Shown piece by piece: positions 1 through 8,443 of a stretch of DNA of 64,000 bases. The position numbers and the translations under genes are program-made. This DNA comes from [Scytonema hofmanni] UTEX 2349. GTDB lineage: Bacteria > Cyanobacteriota > Cyanobacteriia > Cyanobacteriales > Nostocaceae. A model generated the notes under the pieces. That model was not told the DNA's origin. It made no database searches and saw only the letters and a program-made list of their open reading frames with translations. Each line of letters starts with the position of its first letter. Positions within the stretch are counted from its first letter, which is position 1. The stretch is from the NCBI RefSeq assembly GCF_000582685.1, contig NZ_KK073768.1, positions 3,861,728 to 3,925,727 on the forward strand, given 5' to 3'.

Positions 1-562
1 ATGATGGAGCGCGTCCTAATCTTTGCGACAAATGGCGCTGTGCTTTTTTGATTTTATTCAGTTTTTCGGTAATGTGGATGGGCAAGCGGATGGTGCGAGC
101 TTTTTCGGCGATCGCTCGCGTGATGGCTTGACGAATCCACCAATAAGCATAAGTAGAAAATCTGTAGCCTTTGGTGGGGTCAAATTTTTCTACACCCCGT
201 TGCATCCCAATGCTGCCTTCTTGGATTAAATCGAGTAAATCAACGTTGCGCTTGATGTACTTTTTCGCAACCGATACGACTAGTCGCAAATTGGCTTCTA
301 CCATTTTGCGCTTGGCTATTTCACCTTCGGCGATCGCTTCGTTTAACTCTGGTGGTTCTAAATTTGTCGCTTTTGCCCACTCTTCTAAAGTCGGTTCATG
401 ACCTAACTTCATCAAAAGCGACTCCTTTACCTCATACAAAACAGTTGCACGTTGCACCTGTTTGCCATAACATATCTCTTCCTCGTGGCTTAAGAGTGGC
501 ACGCGGCCAATCTCACGCAGGTAAGTCCGCACTAGGTCTGTCGCTGTCTGAGCGGTCTTCAT
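1..562 (-). CDS. RNA polymerase sigma factor, group 2 (SigA/RpoD family), 5' part only
   Basis: The minus strand reads from an ATG at 562 to the window edge without a stop, giving about 187 residues. It opens with MKTAQTATDLVRTYLREIGR, the region 1.2 start of cyanobacterial group 2 sigma factors. Region 2 follows, with EANLRLVVSVAKKY, DLIQEGSIGM and the -10 recognition helix YRFSTYAYWWIRQAITRA. Region 3 then begins (TIRLPIHITEKLNKI) and the gene is cut at position 1. The short N-terminus, without the long acidic region of the primary SigA, points to a non-essential group 2 factor used in stress or nutrient responses. Which paralogue (SigB, SigD or similar) cannot be decided without the 3' end. 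The family call is certain. Confidence 0.95.
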   Translation of the reverse strand, partial: MKTAQTATDLVRTYLREIGRVPLLSHEEEICYGKQVQRATVLYEVKESLLMKLGHEPTLEEWAKATNLEPPELNEAIAEGEIAKRKMVEANLRLVVSVAKKYIKRNVDLLDLIQEGSIGMQRGVEKFDPTKGYRFSTYAYWWIRQAITRAIAEKARTIRLPIHITEKLNKIKKAQRHLSQRLGRAPS

Positions 563-1278
563 GGCGCTACTCTTTGGTAATGGTGGGTTTTACGGTAGGG
601 TGAAATGATAAATGCATGTATTGCCGGCGTTACTCAGTGTATTTGATAATCCAAATTTACAACTTATATGCCTCTGGAAGACTGGTAATAATATTCATAT
701 TTATTTAGTTGTTAACTGCTAGAAGGTACAATTGTTTTTCCTTCGTTGCAAGTGCCTAGAGTTAGATAAAAAGTAACCAATACTACATATTTCCTATCTT
801 TCGGGTATTAATAATTGTAACATTTATGAGAATATTTTGACTAGAGGCATCATAAAATTTCTTTACTCTTTCCTTTCATGAAAGACTAATATTTCCCTAA
901 GGCTTTCTAGAGGTTCATTTAATAAATCTATCTAGGGTCAATAGAAGTGCCTAAGATTGCTTAAAAAAAATTAACAATCTTAGTCTGGGACTGGGGATTA
1001 AGGTAAAAATTAAATATGCGTTATCCAGAACCGCTAGAGACGTAACAGTGCTACGTCACAATAATTCTTTTTCACCAGCTTAGGGGAAAAGGGAAGAAGT
1101 CACCCAACGGGAGAGCCAGCTAGACGGAACGGAAACCGTTCCCTTGAGACTGGACTCATTTAAAACACGCACAGAATTATTTTTTCCAATTCTATCCCCC
1201 CGCGCAACGCACTGCCTCCCCTTTACCCCTCTTGAGGAAGCCAAATAGAAATTGGCTTCCCTCAATAAACGTTAACCG
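563..1278. other. Intergenic region, 716 bp
   Basis: This gap lies between the divergent-side end of the sigma gene and the end of carB. It is AT-rich and holds no convincing gene. It carries a dispersed repeat at about 1003-1058, where a palindromic GAGACG-type core adjoins a conserved tail containing ATATGCGTTATCCAGAACC. A small hairpin lies at about 1129-1145 (GGAACGG/CCGTTCC). The sigma-gene promoter should lie in the first 250 bp, but no clear -10/-35 pair stands out. Confidence 0.6.
1237..1260 (-). terminator. Hairpin downstream of carB
   Basis: The arms GGAAGCCAA and TTGGCTTCC form a perfect 9-bp stem around a 7-nt loop, 19 nt after the carB stop codon. No T-run follows on the minus strand, so it may protect the 3' end or be a weak terminator rather than a classical intrinsic terminator. 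Confidence 0.45.
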
Positions 1279-4200
1279 TTAACTGACTCGGTTGTACTCT
1301 TGGATGACTTTGACATCTAAAGTTGTATTTTGTAGCGAACGGATGGCAGCGACGGTGGCTTTGGCGCCGGCGATGGTGGTGATGATGGGGATTTTGTAGC
1401 CTAAGGCTGTGCGACGAATTAATCTAGCATCAGTATGAGCTTCTTCTCCGGAAGGTGTGTTGATGATAAGTTGGATTTTCTGGTTTTTGATTGCATCTAC
1501 GACGTGAGGACGACCTTCATGGAGTTTCAAAACTAACTCGACCTTTAACTTATGATCTTGCAGGACTTTACGTGTACCTTGGGTAGCCATGACAGTAAAG
1601 CCTAATTCGATAAATTCCCTAACCACATCAACTACGGGGGATTTGTCGCGATCGCTCATCGAAACAAACACAGTTCCTGTTAATGGTAAATGTTCCCCTG
1701 CCGCAATTTCCGCTTTGGCATAGGCACGTCCAAAATCGGTGTCAATTCCCATCACTTCACCAGTAGAACGCATTTCTGGTCCCAAAATCGTATCTGTACC
1801 AGGAAATTTGTTAAACGGTAATACTGCTTCTTTCACCGCAATGTGTTTTGGTATAACTTCTTGAGTGAAACCTAATTCCTCTAAAGTTTGACCGGACATA
1901 ACTAAGGATGCTAATTTAGCAAGTTGTACGCCGGTGGCTTTAGAAACAAACGGTACAGTACGGGAGGCGCGGGGATTTGCCTCTAAAATATAAACTTGGG
2001 GAGAATAGCCTTGAGCACCAACTACAGCAAATTGAATGTTCATTAACCCGACTACTGATAAAGCTTGGGCTAGTTGCACCGTCCAAGTGCGGATTTGCTC
2101 AAGAACCGCTGGTGGTAAAGATATCGACGGCAAAGAACAAGCAGAGTCTCCTGAGTGAATCCCGGCTTGTTCGATGTGTTCCATAATACCGCCAATTACT
2201 ACCCTTCCGGTATGGTCGGCGATCGCATCCACATCAACTTCAATGGCATTTTCTAAAAATTTATCAATCAAAATCGGATGTTCCGGTTCCACTAGCACCG
2301 CAAATTTCATGTAGCGTTCTAATTCTGTATCAGAATAAACGATTTCCATCGCTCGTCCCCCCAATACGTAGCTAGGACGCACTACCACCGGATAACCAAT
2401 CCGTTGGGCAACAATTAGCGAATCTTCGTAACTCCGAGCCATACCATTTGCAGGTTGAGCTATATTTAACTGGTTGAGAATCTTCTCAAACCGCTCCCGG
2501 TTTTCTGCCATGTCGATAGAATCAGGGGAAGTTCCCCAGATTTTGGTAGTTGGCTGTTCACTTCCATGACCAAGTTTGTTTAAATACTCCTGTAACGGTA
2601 TCGCTAACTTCAATGGTGTTTGTCCACCAAATTGGACAATCACCCCAACCGGGTTTTCGGCTTCGATGATGTTGAGAACATCTTCTTTGGTCAACGGCTC
2701 AAAGTAAAGGCGATCGCTTGTATCATAATCTGTCGAAACTGTCTCCGGATTAGAGTTGACCATAATTGTCTCATAACCTGCGCCCTTTAAAGCATAGGCA
2801 GCGTGACAACAACAATAGTCAAACTCAATTCCCTGTCCAATCCGGTTGGGACCACCACCCAAAATCATCACCTTGGGCTTGGTGGTTGGCATGATCTCGC
2901 TTTCGTCTTCGTAGGTAGAATAATGGTAAGGAGTAAAGGCTTCAAATTCGGCAGCGCAGGTGTCCACTGTTTTGTAAACTGGAATCACGCCTAATTCTTG
3001 GCGATATGTCCGAACTTCATCTTCGTTCTTTTTGGTGGCAAAGGCAATCTGGCGATCGCTAAATCCCTCTTGCTTAACTGCATACATCTGCGCTTTTGTC
3101 AACTGTTGCAATGGTGTGCGCTTGAGGAATTTCTCAGTTTCCAGCAGTTGCTGCATTTTATCCAGGAACCAAGGGTCAATCCCTGTTAATTCGTAGATTT
3201 CCTCAAGAGTTATTCCCGATAGCATTGCATGACGCACAGAGAAAATGCGATCAGGATTCGGAGTCCGCAATTGAGCGCGAATTTGTTCACCACTGGGTAA
3301 CTTTTCTTTAATGTCGCAACCCCAACCAGCGCGACCGGTTTCAAGCGATCGCAGTGCTTTTTGAAAGGATTCGTTAAAAGTCCTTCCAATTGCCATTGCT
3401 TCCCCTACCGATTTCATTTGGGTAGTTAGCACAGGTTCAGAACCTGGGAATTTTTCAAAGGCAAAGCGAGGTATTTTTGTTACCACATAATCGATTGTCG
3501 GCTCAAAGGAGGCGGGTGTTTTCTTGGTGATATCATTTTTGATTTCATCCAAGGTATAGCCTACTGCAAGCTTTGCTGCTATTTTCGCAATGGGGAAGCC
3601 GGTAGCTTTAGAAGCTAAAGCCGAACTGCGGGAAACACGGGGGTTCATCTCAATAACAACTACATCGCCATTTACGGGATTGACGGCAAACTGGATATTA
3701 GAACCCCCAGTTTCTACGCCAATTTCGCGGATGATTTTGATTGCCATATCCCGCAACCGCTGATATTCTTTATCAGTCAAGGTTTGTGCCGGAGCGACGG
3801 TAATCGAGTCGCCGGTGTGGATACCCATTGGGTCAATGTTTTCGATTGAGCAGATAATCACCACGTTATCTGCTAAATCGCGCATAACTTCGAGTTCGTA
3901 TTCTTTCCAGCCAAGTAAAGACTGATCGATGAGAATTTGGGAAACGGGGCTAGAATCGATACCCGTTTGTGCCATTTCTTCAAATTCTTCTTGATTATAG
4001 GCGATACCGCCACCGGTGCCACCCATAGTAAAGGCTGGACGGATAATTAAAGGATAGGAGCCAATTTTACGAGCGATCGCTTTTGATTCTTCTAAGGTTG
4101 AGGCTGTACCGCTAGGACACATCTTTACCCCGATTTTAACCATCGCTTCGTTAAACAGCTTTCTATCTTCGGCTTTTTCGATTGCCGGGAGTTTAGCGCC

Positions 4201-4548
4201 GATTAACTCGACATTATACTTTTCTAGGGCACCACTTTTCGCCAAAGCTACAGCCAAGTTGAGAGCGGTTTGTCCTCCCATTGTTGGTAGTAGAGCGTCG
4301 GGACGTTCTTTGGCAATTACTTTTTCGACTAACTCTGGTGTTAGCGGTTCGATATACGTGCGATCGGCTGTTTCCGGATCGGTCATGATTGTCGCTGGAT
4401 TAGAATTTACCAGCACCACTTCATAACCTTCTTCTCGCAGCGCTTTACAAGCTTGGGTACCAGAGTAGTCAAACTCACAAGCTTGTCCAATCACGATAGG
4501 ACCAGAGCCTAACAGTAGAATTTTCCTGAGGTCATCACGACGGGGCAT
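1279..4548 (-). CDS. carB: Carbamoyl-phosphate synthase large subunit
   Basis: This cytosolic enzyme makes carbamoyl phosphate from bicarbonate, ammonia (supplied by the CarA glutaminase) and two ATP, feeding arginine and pyrimidine synthesis. At 1089 residues it has the full family length. Two homologous ATP-grasp halves are visible. The first begins KILLLGSGPIVIGQACEFDY and the second, near residue 555, KVMILGGGPNRIGQGIEFDY. Each has the NSNPAT/NSNPETVSTDYDT nucleotide site, and the metal-site motifs EMNPRVSRSSALASKATGFP and EANPRASRTVPFVSKATGVQ are both present. The last ~140 residues form the MGS-like allosteric domain (VATQGTRKVL-type, here VMATQGTRKVL). No carA lies nearby, as is usual in cyanobacteria. 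The start ATG at 4548 gives the canonical MPRRDDLRKILLLGSGP. Confidence 0.98.
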   Translation of the reverse strand: MPRRDDLRKILLLGSGPIVIGQACEFDYSGTQACKALREEGYEVVLVNSNPATIMTDPETADRTYIEPLTPELVEKVIAKERPDALLPTMGGQTALNLAVALAKSGALEKYNVELIGAKLPAIEKAEDRKLFNEAMVKIGVKMCPSGTASTLEESKAIARKIGSYPLIIRPAFTMGGTGGGIAYNQEEFEEMAQTGIDSSPVSQILIDQSLLGWKEYELEVMRDLADNVVIICSIENIDPMGIHTGDSITVAPAQTLTDKEYQRLRDMAIKIIREIGVETGGSNIQFAVNPVNGDVVVIEMNPRVSRSSALASKATGFPIAKIAAKLAVGYTLDEIKNDITKKTPASFEPTIDYVVTKIPRFAFEKFPGSEPVLTTQMKSVGEAMAIGRTFNESFQKALRSLETGRAGWGCDIKEKLPSGEQIRAQLRTPNPDRIFSVRHAMLSGITLEEIYELTGIDPWFLDKMQQLLETEKFLKRTPLQQLTKAQMYAVKQEGFSDRQIAFATKKNEDEVRTYRQELGVIPVYKTVDTCAAEFEAFTPYHYSTYEDESEIMPTTKPKVMILGGGPNRIGQGIEFDYCCCHAAYALKGAGYETIMVNSNPETVSTDYDTSDRLYFEPLTKEDVLNIIEAENPVGVIVQFGGQTPLKLAIPLQEYLNKLGHGSEQPTTKIWGTSPDSIDMAENRERFEKILNQLNIAQPANGMARSYEDSLIVAQRIGYPVVVRPSYVLGGRAMEIVYSDTELERYMKFAVLVEPEHPILIDKFLENAIEVDVDAIADHTGRVVIGGIMEHIEQAGIHSGDSACSLPSISLPPAVLEQIRTWTVQLAQALSVVGLMNIQFAVVGAQGYSPQVYILEANPRASRTVPFVSKATGVQLAKLASLVMSGQTLEELGFTQEVIPKHIAVKEAVLPFNKFPGTDTILGPEMRSTGEVMGIDTDFGRAYAKAEIAAGEHLPLTGTVFVSMSDRDKSPVVDVVREFIELGFTVMATQGTRKVLQDHKLKVELVLKLHEGRPHVVDAIKNQKIQLIINTPSGEEAHTDARLIRRTALGYKIPIITTIAGAKATVAAIRSLQNTTLDVKVIQEYNRVS

Positions 4549-4678
4549 AATTGTTGCTTTGCAGTATAAAAATAGAAATCCTGATTATTTTAAGGTTCTT
4601 TACCCCTAACTCATGTTGTTTATTACCAAGTTCTCTAGGTTTGGTGACATGAGGGATGAGGGGGATGAGGAAAAATTT

Positions 4679-4746
4679 ATCCAATGCCCAATGCCCAATG
4701 CCCAATGCCCAATGCCCAATGCCCAATGCCCAATGCCCAATGCCCA
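4679..4746. repeat. STRR heptamer array (CAATGCC)n upstream of carB
   Basis: About nine perfect tandem copies of a 7-bp unit (CAATGCC/TGCCCAA) fill this stretch. This is the short tandemly repeated repetitive sequence type known from heterocystous cyanobacteria. It lies 130 bp upstream of carB, inside the 549-bp gap 4549-5097. The rest of that gap (4747-4980) is very AT-rich and I see nothing else in it. Short open frames across the array are artefacts of the repeat. Confidence 0.9.
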
Positions 4747-4980
4747 TTATCCTTTTGTATGCCTAAATTTATTTAATTATCATCGTAAAACTTACAGGTT
4801 TGTTGCAAATATTTTTTGTTTAAAGTAGTAATTTTTCTCAGGATAAAAGAATTTTTCTCTAAAACATGTAATTTTCTCTTTTAAAATAATGTATCACTTG
4901 AGATGCAAATATTTCTTAATTAGTTCAGCAAAATTTTTTTAACGTTAAATATTATGTTTTTATATTTAGTTAAATAAAAA

Positions 4981-5014
4981 ATGGCAGAGAGTTATATACT
5001 TGGCTCTCTGCCAT
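4981..5014 (-). terminator. Intrinsic terminator of the dps gene
   Basis: ATGGCAGAGAG and CTCTCTGCCAT form a perfect 11-bp stem with a 12-nt loop. On the minus strand the stem is followed by TTTTTATTTAAC. An A/T-rich tract on the other side would also let it work on the plus strand. It begins 84 nt after the dps stop codon. Confidence 0.8.
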
Positions 5015-5097
5015 ATTTTATATTTTTTTAAGAATAAGCGGTGACAACCTTTTGTTTAATCTAAGCTAGATCACTCTAGATGATGAGCGTGTTAGTT

Positions 5098-5646
5098 CTA
5101 AGCAGGTTGGACAAAGCCTAAAGTTAAGCTATCTTTAGCTAGGAAGTGAGCCAAATGATAAGCTCTTTCTTCAGTTTTTAACAGAATTGTTTCGTACAAA
5201 TACCGTGTAGCACGGTCCCCTAAACTCTCTGCTTGAGCGGCTTGGCGGCGAATTAAGCTAATCATAGCTTGTTCTGCTGCTAAGTTATGTTCTACCATTT
5301 GACGGCAAGAATATACGCCATCTGACTCAGGTTCAAAACAGCATAATTCTGCTAGTTTGCTGAAGGTAGCAACTGGCACACCGCCCAATCCATCTAAGCG
5401 TTCTCCAACATCATGAACGTGTCCTTGAACTTGTTCGTAGCTTTCGCTAAAAAACTCATGTAGTGAGTAGAATTCTGCACCTTCTACTACAAAATGATGT
5501 TTTTGGTACTGCAAGTACAATGCTTGAAAACTAGCCAAGACAACGTTAAATCCTTCGCAAACTGGTGCGGTTACACTGCTATCCAGTAGTACGGGATTGT
5601 CATAAACCTGACCAAAATTTCGTAATATAGTTTGCGTTTCTGACAT
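5098..5646 (-). CDS. dps: Dps family ferritin-like protein (Dps4-like, His-type ferroxidase site)
   Basis: Dps proteins form 12-subunit shells that oxidise and store iron and protect DNA and cells from peroxide. The 182-residue product has the four-helix Dps core. The ferroxidase region QKHHFVVEGAEFYSLHEFF supplies His51 and His63, and HVHDVGERL supplies Glu82. Aligned with E. coli Dps (H51, H63, D78, E82), position 78 is histidine here instead of aspartate. Such a His-type centre has been described for Nostoc Dps4-like proteins, so I infer membership of that class. There is no lysine-rich tail, so DNA binding is uncertain. The start ATG at 5646 is preceded by GAGGG about 5 nt upstream. A strong terminator follows. 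The gene is monocistronic. Confidence 0.9.
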   Translation of the reverse strand: MSETQTILRNFGQVYDNPVLLDSSVTAPVCEGFNVVLASFQALYLQYQKHHFVVEGAEFYSLHEFFSESYEQVQGHVHDVGERLDGLGGVPVATFSKLAELCCFEPESDGVYSCRQMVEHNLAAEQAMISLIRRQAAQAESLGDRATRYLYETILLKTEERAYHLAHFLAKDSLTLGFVQPA

Positions 5647-6489
5647 TGTTACCCTCGCTTTTAGGCAGTTATAGATGCAAGCTGCTTTTGTCCTTACATA
5701 CTAACATCTAAGAAATAAAAGTAAACCGATCAATATCGTTTGAAATATGCATTCAGTTTGATTAATTTTGGGCTTTGAATGCACATTATTAAAATTTTAT
5801 ATCTAATTGACTATAGACGTTTAATAAAAAATATGGTAGGTTTTCCAAGCTTTAAAAACTGGAAGTGATTAAAATCCCATAGCGGCAGCCCCCCAGTTGC
5901 TCAAACTACCACTGCGCCTACTCCATGATAGGACTTATGCACTTTACAAATCGATTATTGTGTGCATAAGAGTATAGTGCCAACTTCTATGCGGTCACAT
6001 TGAGCAAAAACTTTCGATTTCTATCTCAGGCATTACATACAGCAAATTTCGGGTATATGAGGTACATACGTAAAACCCAAAACCCTATAGAGACTACCAA
6101 GTGCTACGTCTCTACATGTATTTCATGACAACGCAATCTGCTGTAAGTTGATTTTGCTTGTATTTATTTAAAGAAGGACTTACGCACTCGTTACCAGAAA
6201 ACAAGACTTAAAGATTGCAACCGAAGCGTCGATAGGGACGGAAATATGTAGTCCGTGCGTAAGTCCTGTTAAAGAAGGAAAGAAAGCAAATAAGTCTTAA
6301 TCACATAATCAGATTTTTGTCAATGGCTAAGTCTTGTATGAAAAATATTGGATTTTTTCAAATTTTAATGAGAATTGTTTGCACTTGAGTTATTCTTATT
6401 TAAGGGGTTAAACTTCTAAAATTTTCAATAAAAAAATAGTACAGTCGCATAGTTACTGCGATCGCTGTAGCACTTTGAGGGGAATTATC
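5647..6489. other. Intergenic region with small palindromic and MITE-like elements
   Basis: This 843-bp gap separates the dps promoter side from a plus-strand small gene. It contains a short inverted pair CTTATGCAC/GTGCATAAG (5934-5942, 5962-5970), a palindromic repeat with GAGAC/GTCTC ends near 6090-6118, and a MITE-like element at 6175-6268. The stretch 5876-5930 has an unusual GC-rich block (GGCAGCCCCCCAGTTGC) that I cannot assign. No tRNA or convincing open frame was found. Confidence 0.55.
6175..6268. mobile_element. MITE-like element with 13-bp terminal inverted repeats
   Basis: AGGACTTACGCAC (6175-6187) and GTGCGTAAGTCCT (6255-6267) are perfect 13-bp inverted ends around a non-coding core. 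The heptamer TTAAAGA occurs just outside both ends (6168-6174 and 6269-6275), consistent with a target duplication. A half-site GCGTAAGTCCT recurs at about 37939-37949. The element is far too short to encode a transposase. Confidence 0.6.
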
Positions 6490-6738
6490 TTGAAATCATT
6501 CAGTTCAGAAGTCGAAGCACAGCACACTGTTGAGGTGAATTGGGTAGATCGCTGGCAAGTCTATCAACGCTTGCAAGAGTTAGATATTCCTTGTTGGTGT
6601 CAGACTAATCAGCCATTGAAAGTTGAAATTAGCAATGTTACCGCAGCTATTCAACTCTGGAGTGTGATCCGACAATTCACAATTTCCCGCCAAGAGATGA
6701 TTTACACTCTTAAGGATTGTTGGCAGAATAAAGCTTGA
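6490..6738 (+). CDS. Small conserved cyanobacterial protein (Asr1405/Asl0597-like)
   Basis: The product is an 82-residue soluble protein with no signal peptide or membrane segment. The pattern VDRWQVYQRLQELDIPCWC followed by QLWSVIRQF resembles the Asr1405/Asl0597 family of cyanobacterial proteins, whose function is unknown. The start is chosen at TTG 6490 because GAGGGG (6477-6482) sits 7 nt upstream; an alternative TTG at 6475 has no such site. The ferredoxin-like gene follows 26 nt downstream on the same strand, so the two may be co-transcribed. The family name is from memory and moderately sure; that it is a gene is more secure. Confidence 0.7.
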   Translation: MKSFSSEVEAQHTVEVNWVDRWQVYQRLQELDIPCWCQTNQPLKVEISNVTAAIQLWSVIRQFTISRQEMIYTLKDCWQNKA

Positions 6739-6764
6739 TATTATATGTCAATTAAAAATAGGTT

Positions 6765-7409
6765 ATGAAAATCATGAGTAAATTTGATAGTAGCCAGGTA
6801 TCAGAATTTTGCATTGAAGGACGATTTCTCGATTTTGCCATCAAAGATGGCTATAAGCTCAAAGGCTTGTTGCTAGCTACTGCTGAGGGTGAATGTTATG
6901 TAAAATTAGCTAAAGATTTAAGAGCTGCTTTTAATTTGGAGTTAGCAAAAGGCACTTGGTTGCAAGTTGTGGGTGAGAAAACCTTAGATTTGAAAACCGG
7001 CGAAGTTAAGTTAAAAGCCTCACGAGTAATGGCAGGGGGGATAGGGGGAGACAGGGAGACGGGGGGACAAGGGGACAAGGGGACAAGGGAGACAAGGGGG
7101 ACAAGGGGGAAAGCTACTATATTAGTGTGTCAAAAGTCGGATTGTATGAAACGCGGTGGTGATGGAGTTTGTCGAGCGTTGGAATCTGCTTTAAGCGATC
7201 GCTCTTTATCAAATGAAGTTACCATCAAAGGCACTGGCTGCATGAAAAATTGCAAGGCTGGTCCAAATCTAGTTATGCCAGATAAAACTCGCTACAGTCG
7301 CATTCAAGAAAGGCAAGTTCCGGCACTTATCGACAAACATTTTGCTGACAAGATACAAAAGTCAGAAAATCAAAGAGAAGTGGTGATATCTACACTCAGA
7401 AAACTGTAA
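6765..7409 (+). CDS. (2Fe-2S) thioredoxin-like ferredoxin domain protein with repeat-derived linker
   Basis: This 214-residue protein has two parts. Residues 1-90 form an N-terminal domain (FCIEGRFLDFAIKDGYKLKG) common in cyanobacterial proteins of this type. Residues 115-180 form a thioredoxin-like [2Fe-2S] ferredoxin domain with the cysteine pattern ILVCQKSDCMKRGG...GTGCMKNCKAGPNLVM. It probably acts in electron transfer, but the partner is unknown. The linker between the domains, rich in Gly, Asp, Arg and Thr, is encoded by an STRR-type GGGGACA array (7037-7110) that stays in frame. An in-frame ATG at 6774 is an equally likely start (MSKFDSS). Confidence 0.8.
   Translation: MKIMSKFDSSQVSEFCIEGRFLDFAIKDGYKLKGLLLATAEGECYVKLAKDLRAAFNLELAKGTWLQVVGEKTLDLKTGEVKLKASRVMAGGIGGDRETGGQGDKGTRETRGTRGKATILVCQKSDCMKRGGDGVCRALESALSDRSLSNEVTIKGTGCMKNCKAGPNLVMPDKTRYSRIQERQVPALIDKHFADKIQKSENQREVVISTLRKL
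7037..7110 (+). repeat. GGGGACA-type heptamer array inside a coding region
   Basis: The stretch consists of variants of GGGGACA(A) repeated every 7-9 bp. It encodes the low-complexity linker of the ferredoxin-like protein. The same type of sequence is intergenic elsewhere (20282-20325, 31733-31760), so it most likely expanded or inserted here secondarily. Confidence 0.8.
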
Positions 7410-7463
7410 AGACGTTCCGGCGGAACGTCTCTACAATGGTTCCAGCGGAACGTCTCTACAACG
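7410..7463. repeat. Two tandem copies of a palindromic GACGTTCC/GGAACGTC repeat
   Basis: GACGTTCCGGCGGAACGTC is followed by TCTACAATG and a second, slightly changed copy (GGTTCCAGCGGAACGTC, then TCTACAAC). Both belong to the dispersed family with GACG/CGTC ends and a TCTACAA tail. They lie just after the stop codon of the preceding gene and could act in RNA 3'-end formation. Confidence 0.65.
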
Positions 7464-7532
7464 CTTACGATGTTTTTATTATTGTTGACTCTTAGACATA
7501 AGATCATGTCCGCCAAATTACCCATAATAAAA

Positions 7533-7603
7533 GAACCCCACCCCCAACCCCTCCCCGCAGGCGGGGAGGGGAGCTAAAGCGCAGCTTTGGCGGGGTGGGG
7601 TTC
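7533..7603. repeat. GC-rich nested-hairpin repeat, copy 1
   Basis: An outer stem GAACCCCACCCC/GGGGTGGGGTTC encloses CCCCTCCCCGC/GCGGGGAGGGG and a smaller AAAGC/GCTTT hairpin. A reverse-complement copy lies at 10948-11020, on the other side of the phn operon. It sits in the convergent gap after phnE and could terminate transcription from both sides. Confidence 0.8.
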
Positions 7604-7654
7604 CGGGTCTGTTTGCTTAATTGTCCGTACATGACATAATACATATCACAACAA

Positions 7655-8443
7655 CTACATCGAATCGAGACGATGGCGTAATTGGCTGCTAAAAACGTCA
7701 ATCACCGTCACAACTATTAACAGCACTAACATCATTGTTGTTGCTTTCGTGTACTCAAAGCCGTCTATATAACTTTTTAACTGAAAACCAATACCGCCGG
7801 CTCCGACTACACCCAAAACTGAAGCGGCGCGGATGTTATACTCAAACATCCATAAGGTGTAGCCTAATCCTAATGGCAGCACTTGCGGCAAAATTCCATA
7901 TTGAACAATTTGCAGCTTAGATGCACCAGCAACTTGCAAAGATTCTAGAGAACGGGGGTCAACTGCTTCGATCGCTTGTTGATAGAATTTTCCTAAGTAA
8001 CCAATGGTGTAGATTCCCAAAGCCAAAGTACCTGCGGGTGCGCCGAGTCCAGTTGCGGCAACAAAAATTAACCCTAAAATAATCGAAGGGACGGAACGTA
8101 CTGCATTTTGGAGTAAATTAGCTAACCATTGCAACCAACGAGGAGCGATGTTATTAGCGCTTGCAATGGCAATTGGTAAAGAAAGTACTGCCCCGATGGT
8201 GGTTCCCCACAAAGACATCTGGATAGTTTCAATTAGTGCTTTAATCGCTATATCTAGGACTTCCAGGTTGGGAGGAAATAACCTGGAAACAAAATCGGTG
8301 ATGTAAGGAAAGCTATTTTTAAGTAGTTCAAAATCGACTTTTAAGCCAAGCATTGCCCAACTATAAAGCAGTATAACTAGGCAAAAGACGAGTACGCGGC
8401 TGATCCAAGAATAGCGATTGATGAAACTAACGAAATCTTTCAT
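7655..8443 (-). CDS. phnE: Phosphonate/phosphite-type ABC transporter permease
   Basis: This 262-residue inner-membrane permease of the PhnE/PtxC family has about six hydrophobic helices. The EAA-type loop is visible as LESLQVAGASKLQIVQYGILPQVLP, and GVVGAGGIGFQL is the characteristic C-terminal motif. The start ATG overlaps the phnC stop by 4 nt, so it is translationally coupled in the operon phnD-phnC-phnE. No carbon-phosphorus lyase or phosphite dehydrogenase gene occurs in the window. The substrate (phosphonate, phosphite or phosphate) therefore cannot be inferred. Confidence 0.92.
   Translation of the reverse strand: MKDFVSFINRYSWISRVLVFCLVILLYSWAMLGLKVDFELLKNSFPYITDFVSRLFPPNLEVLDIAIKALIETIQMSLWGTTIGAVLSLPIAIASANNIAPRWLQWLANLLQNAVRSVPSIILGLIFVAATGLGAPAGTLALGIYTIGYLGKFYQQAIEAVDPRSLESLQVAGASKLQIVQYGILPQVLPLGLGYTLWMFEYNIRAASVLGVVGAGGIGFQLKSYIDGFEYTKATTMMLVLLIVVTVIDVFSSQLRHRLDSM

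Noticed and set aside
1080..1265. 61-codon minus-strand frame after carB
   Set aside because: It consists of small hairpins and low-complexity sequence and shows no protein-like pattern.
5876..5930. Possible tRNA or small-RNA gene on the minus strand (GGCGCAGTGGTAG resembles a D-arm)
   Set aside because: No acceptor stem, anticodon arm or T-loop could be matched around it.
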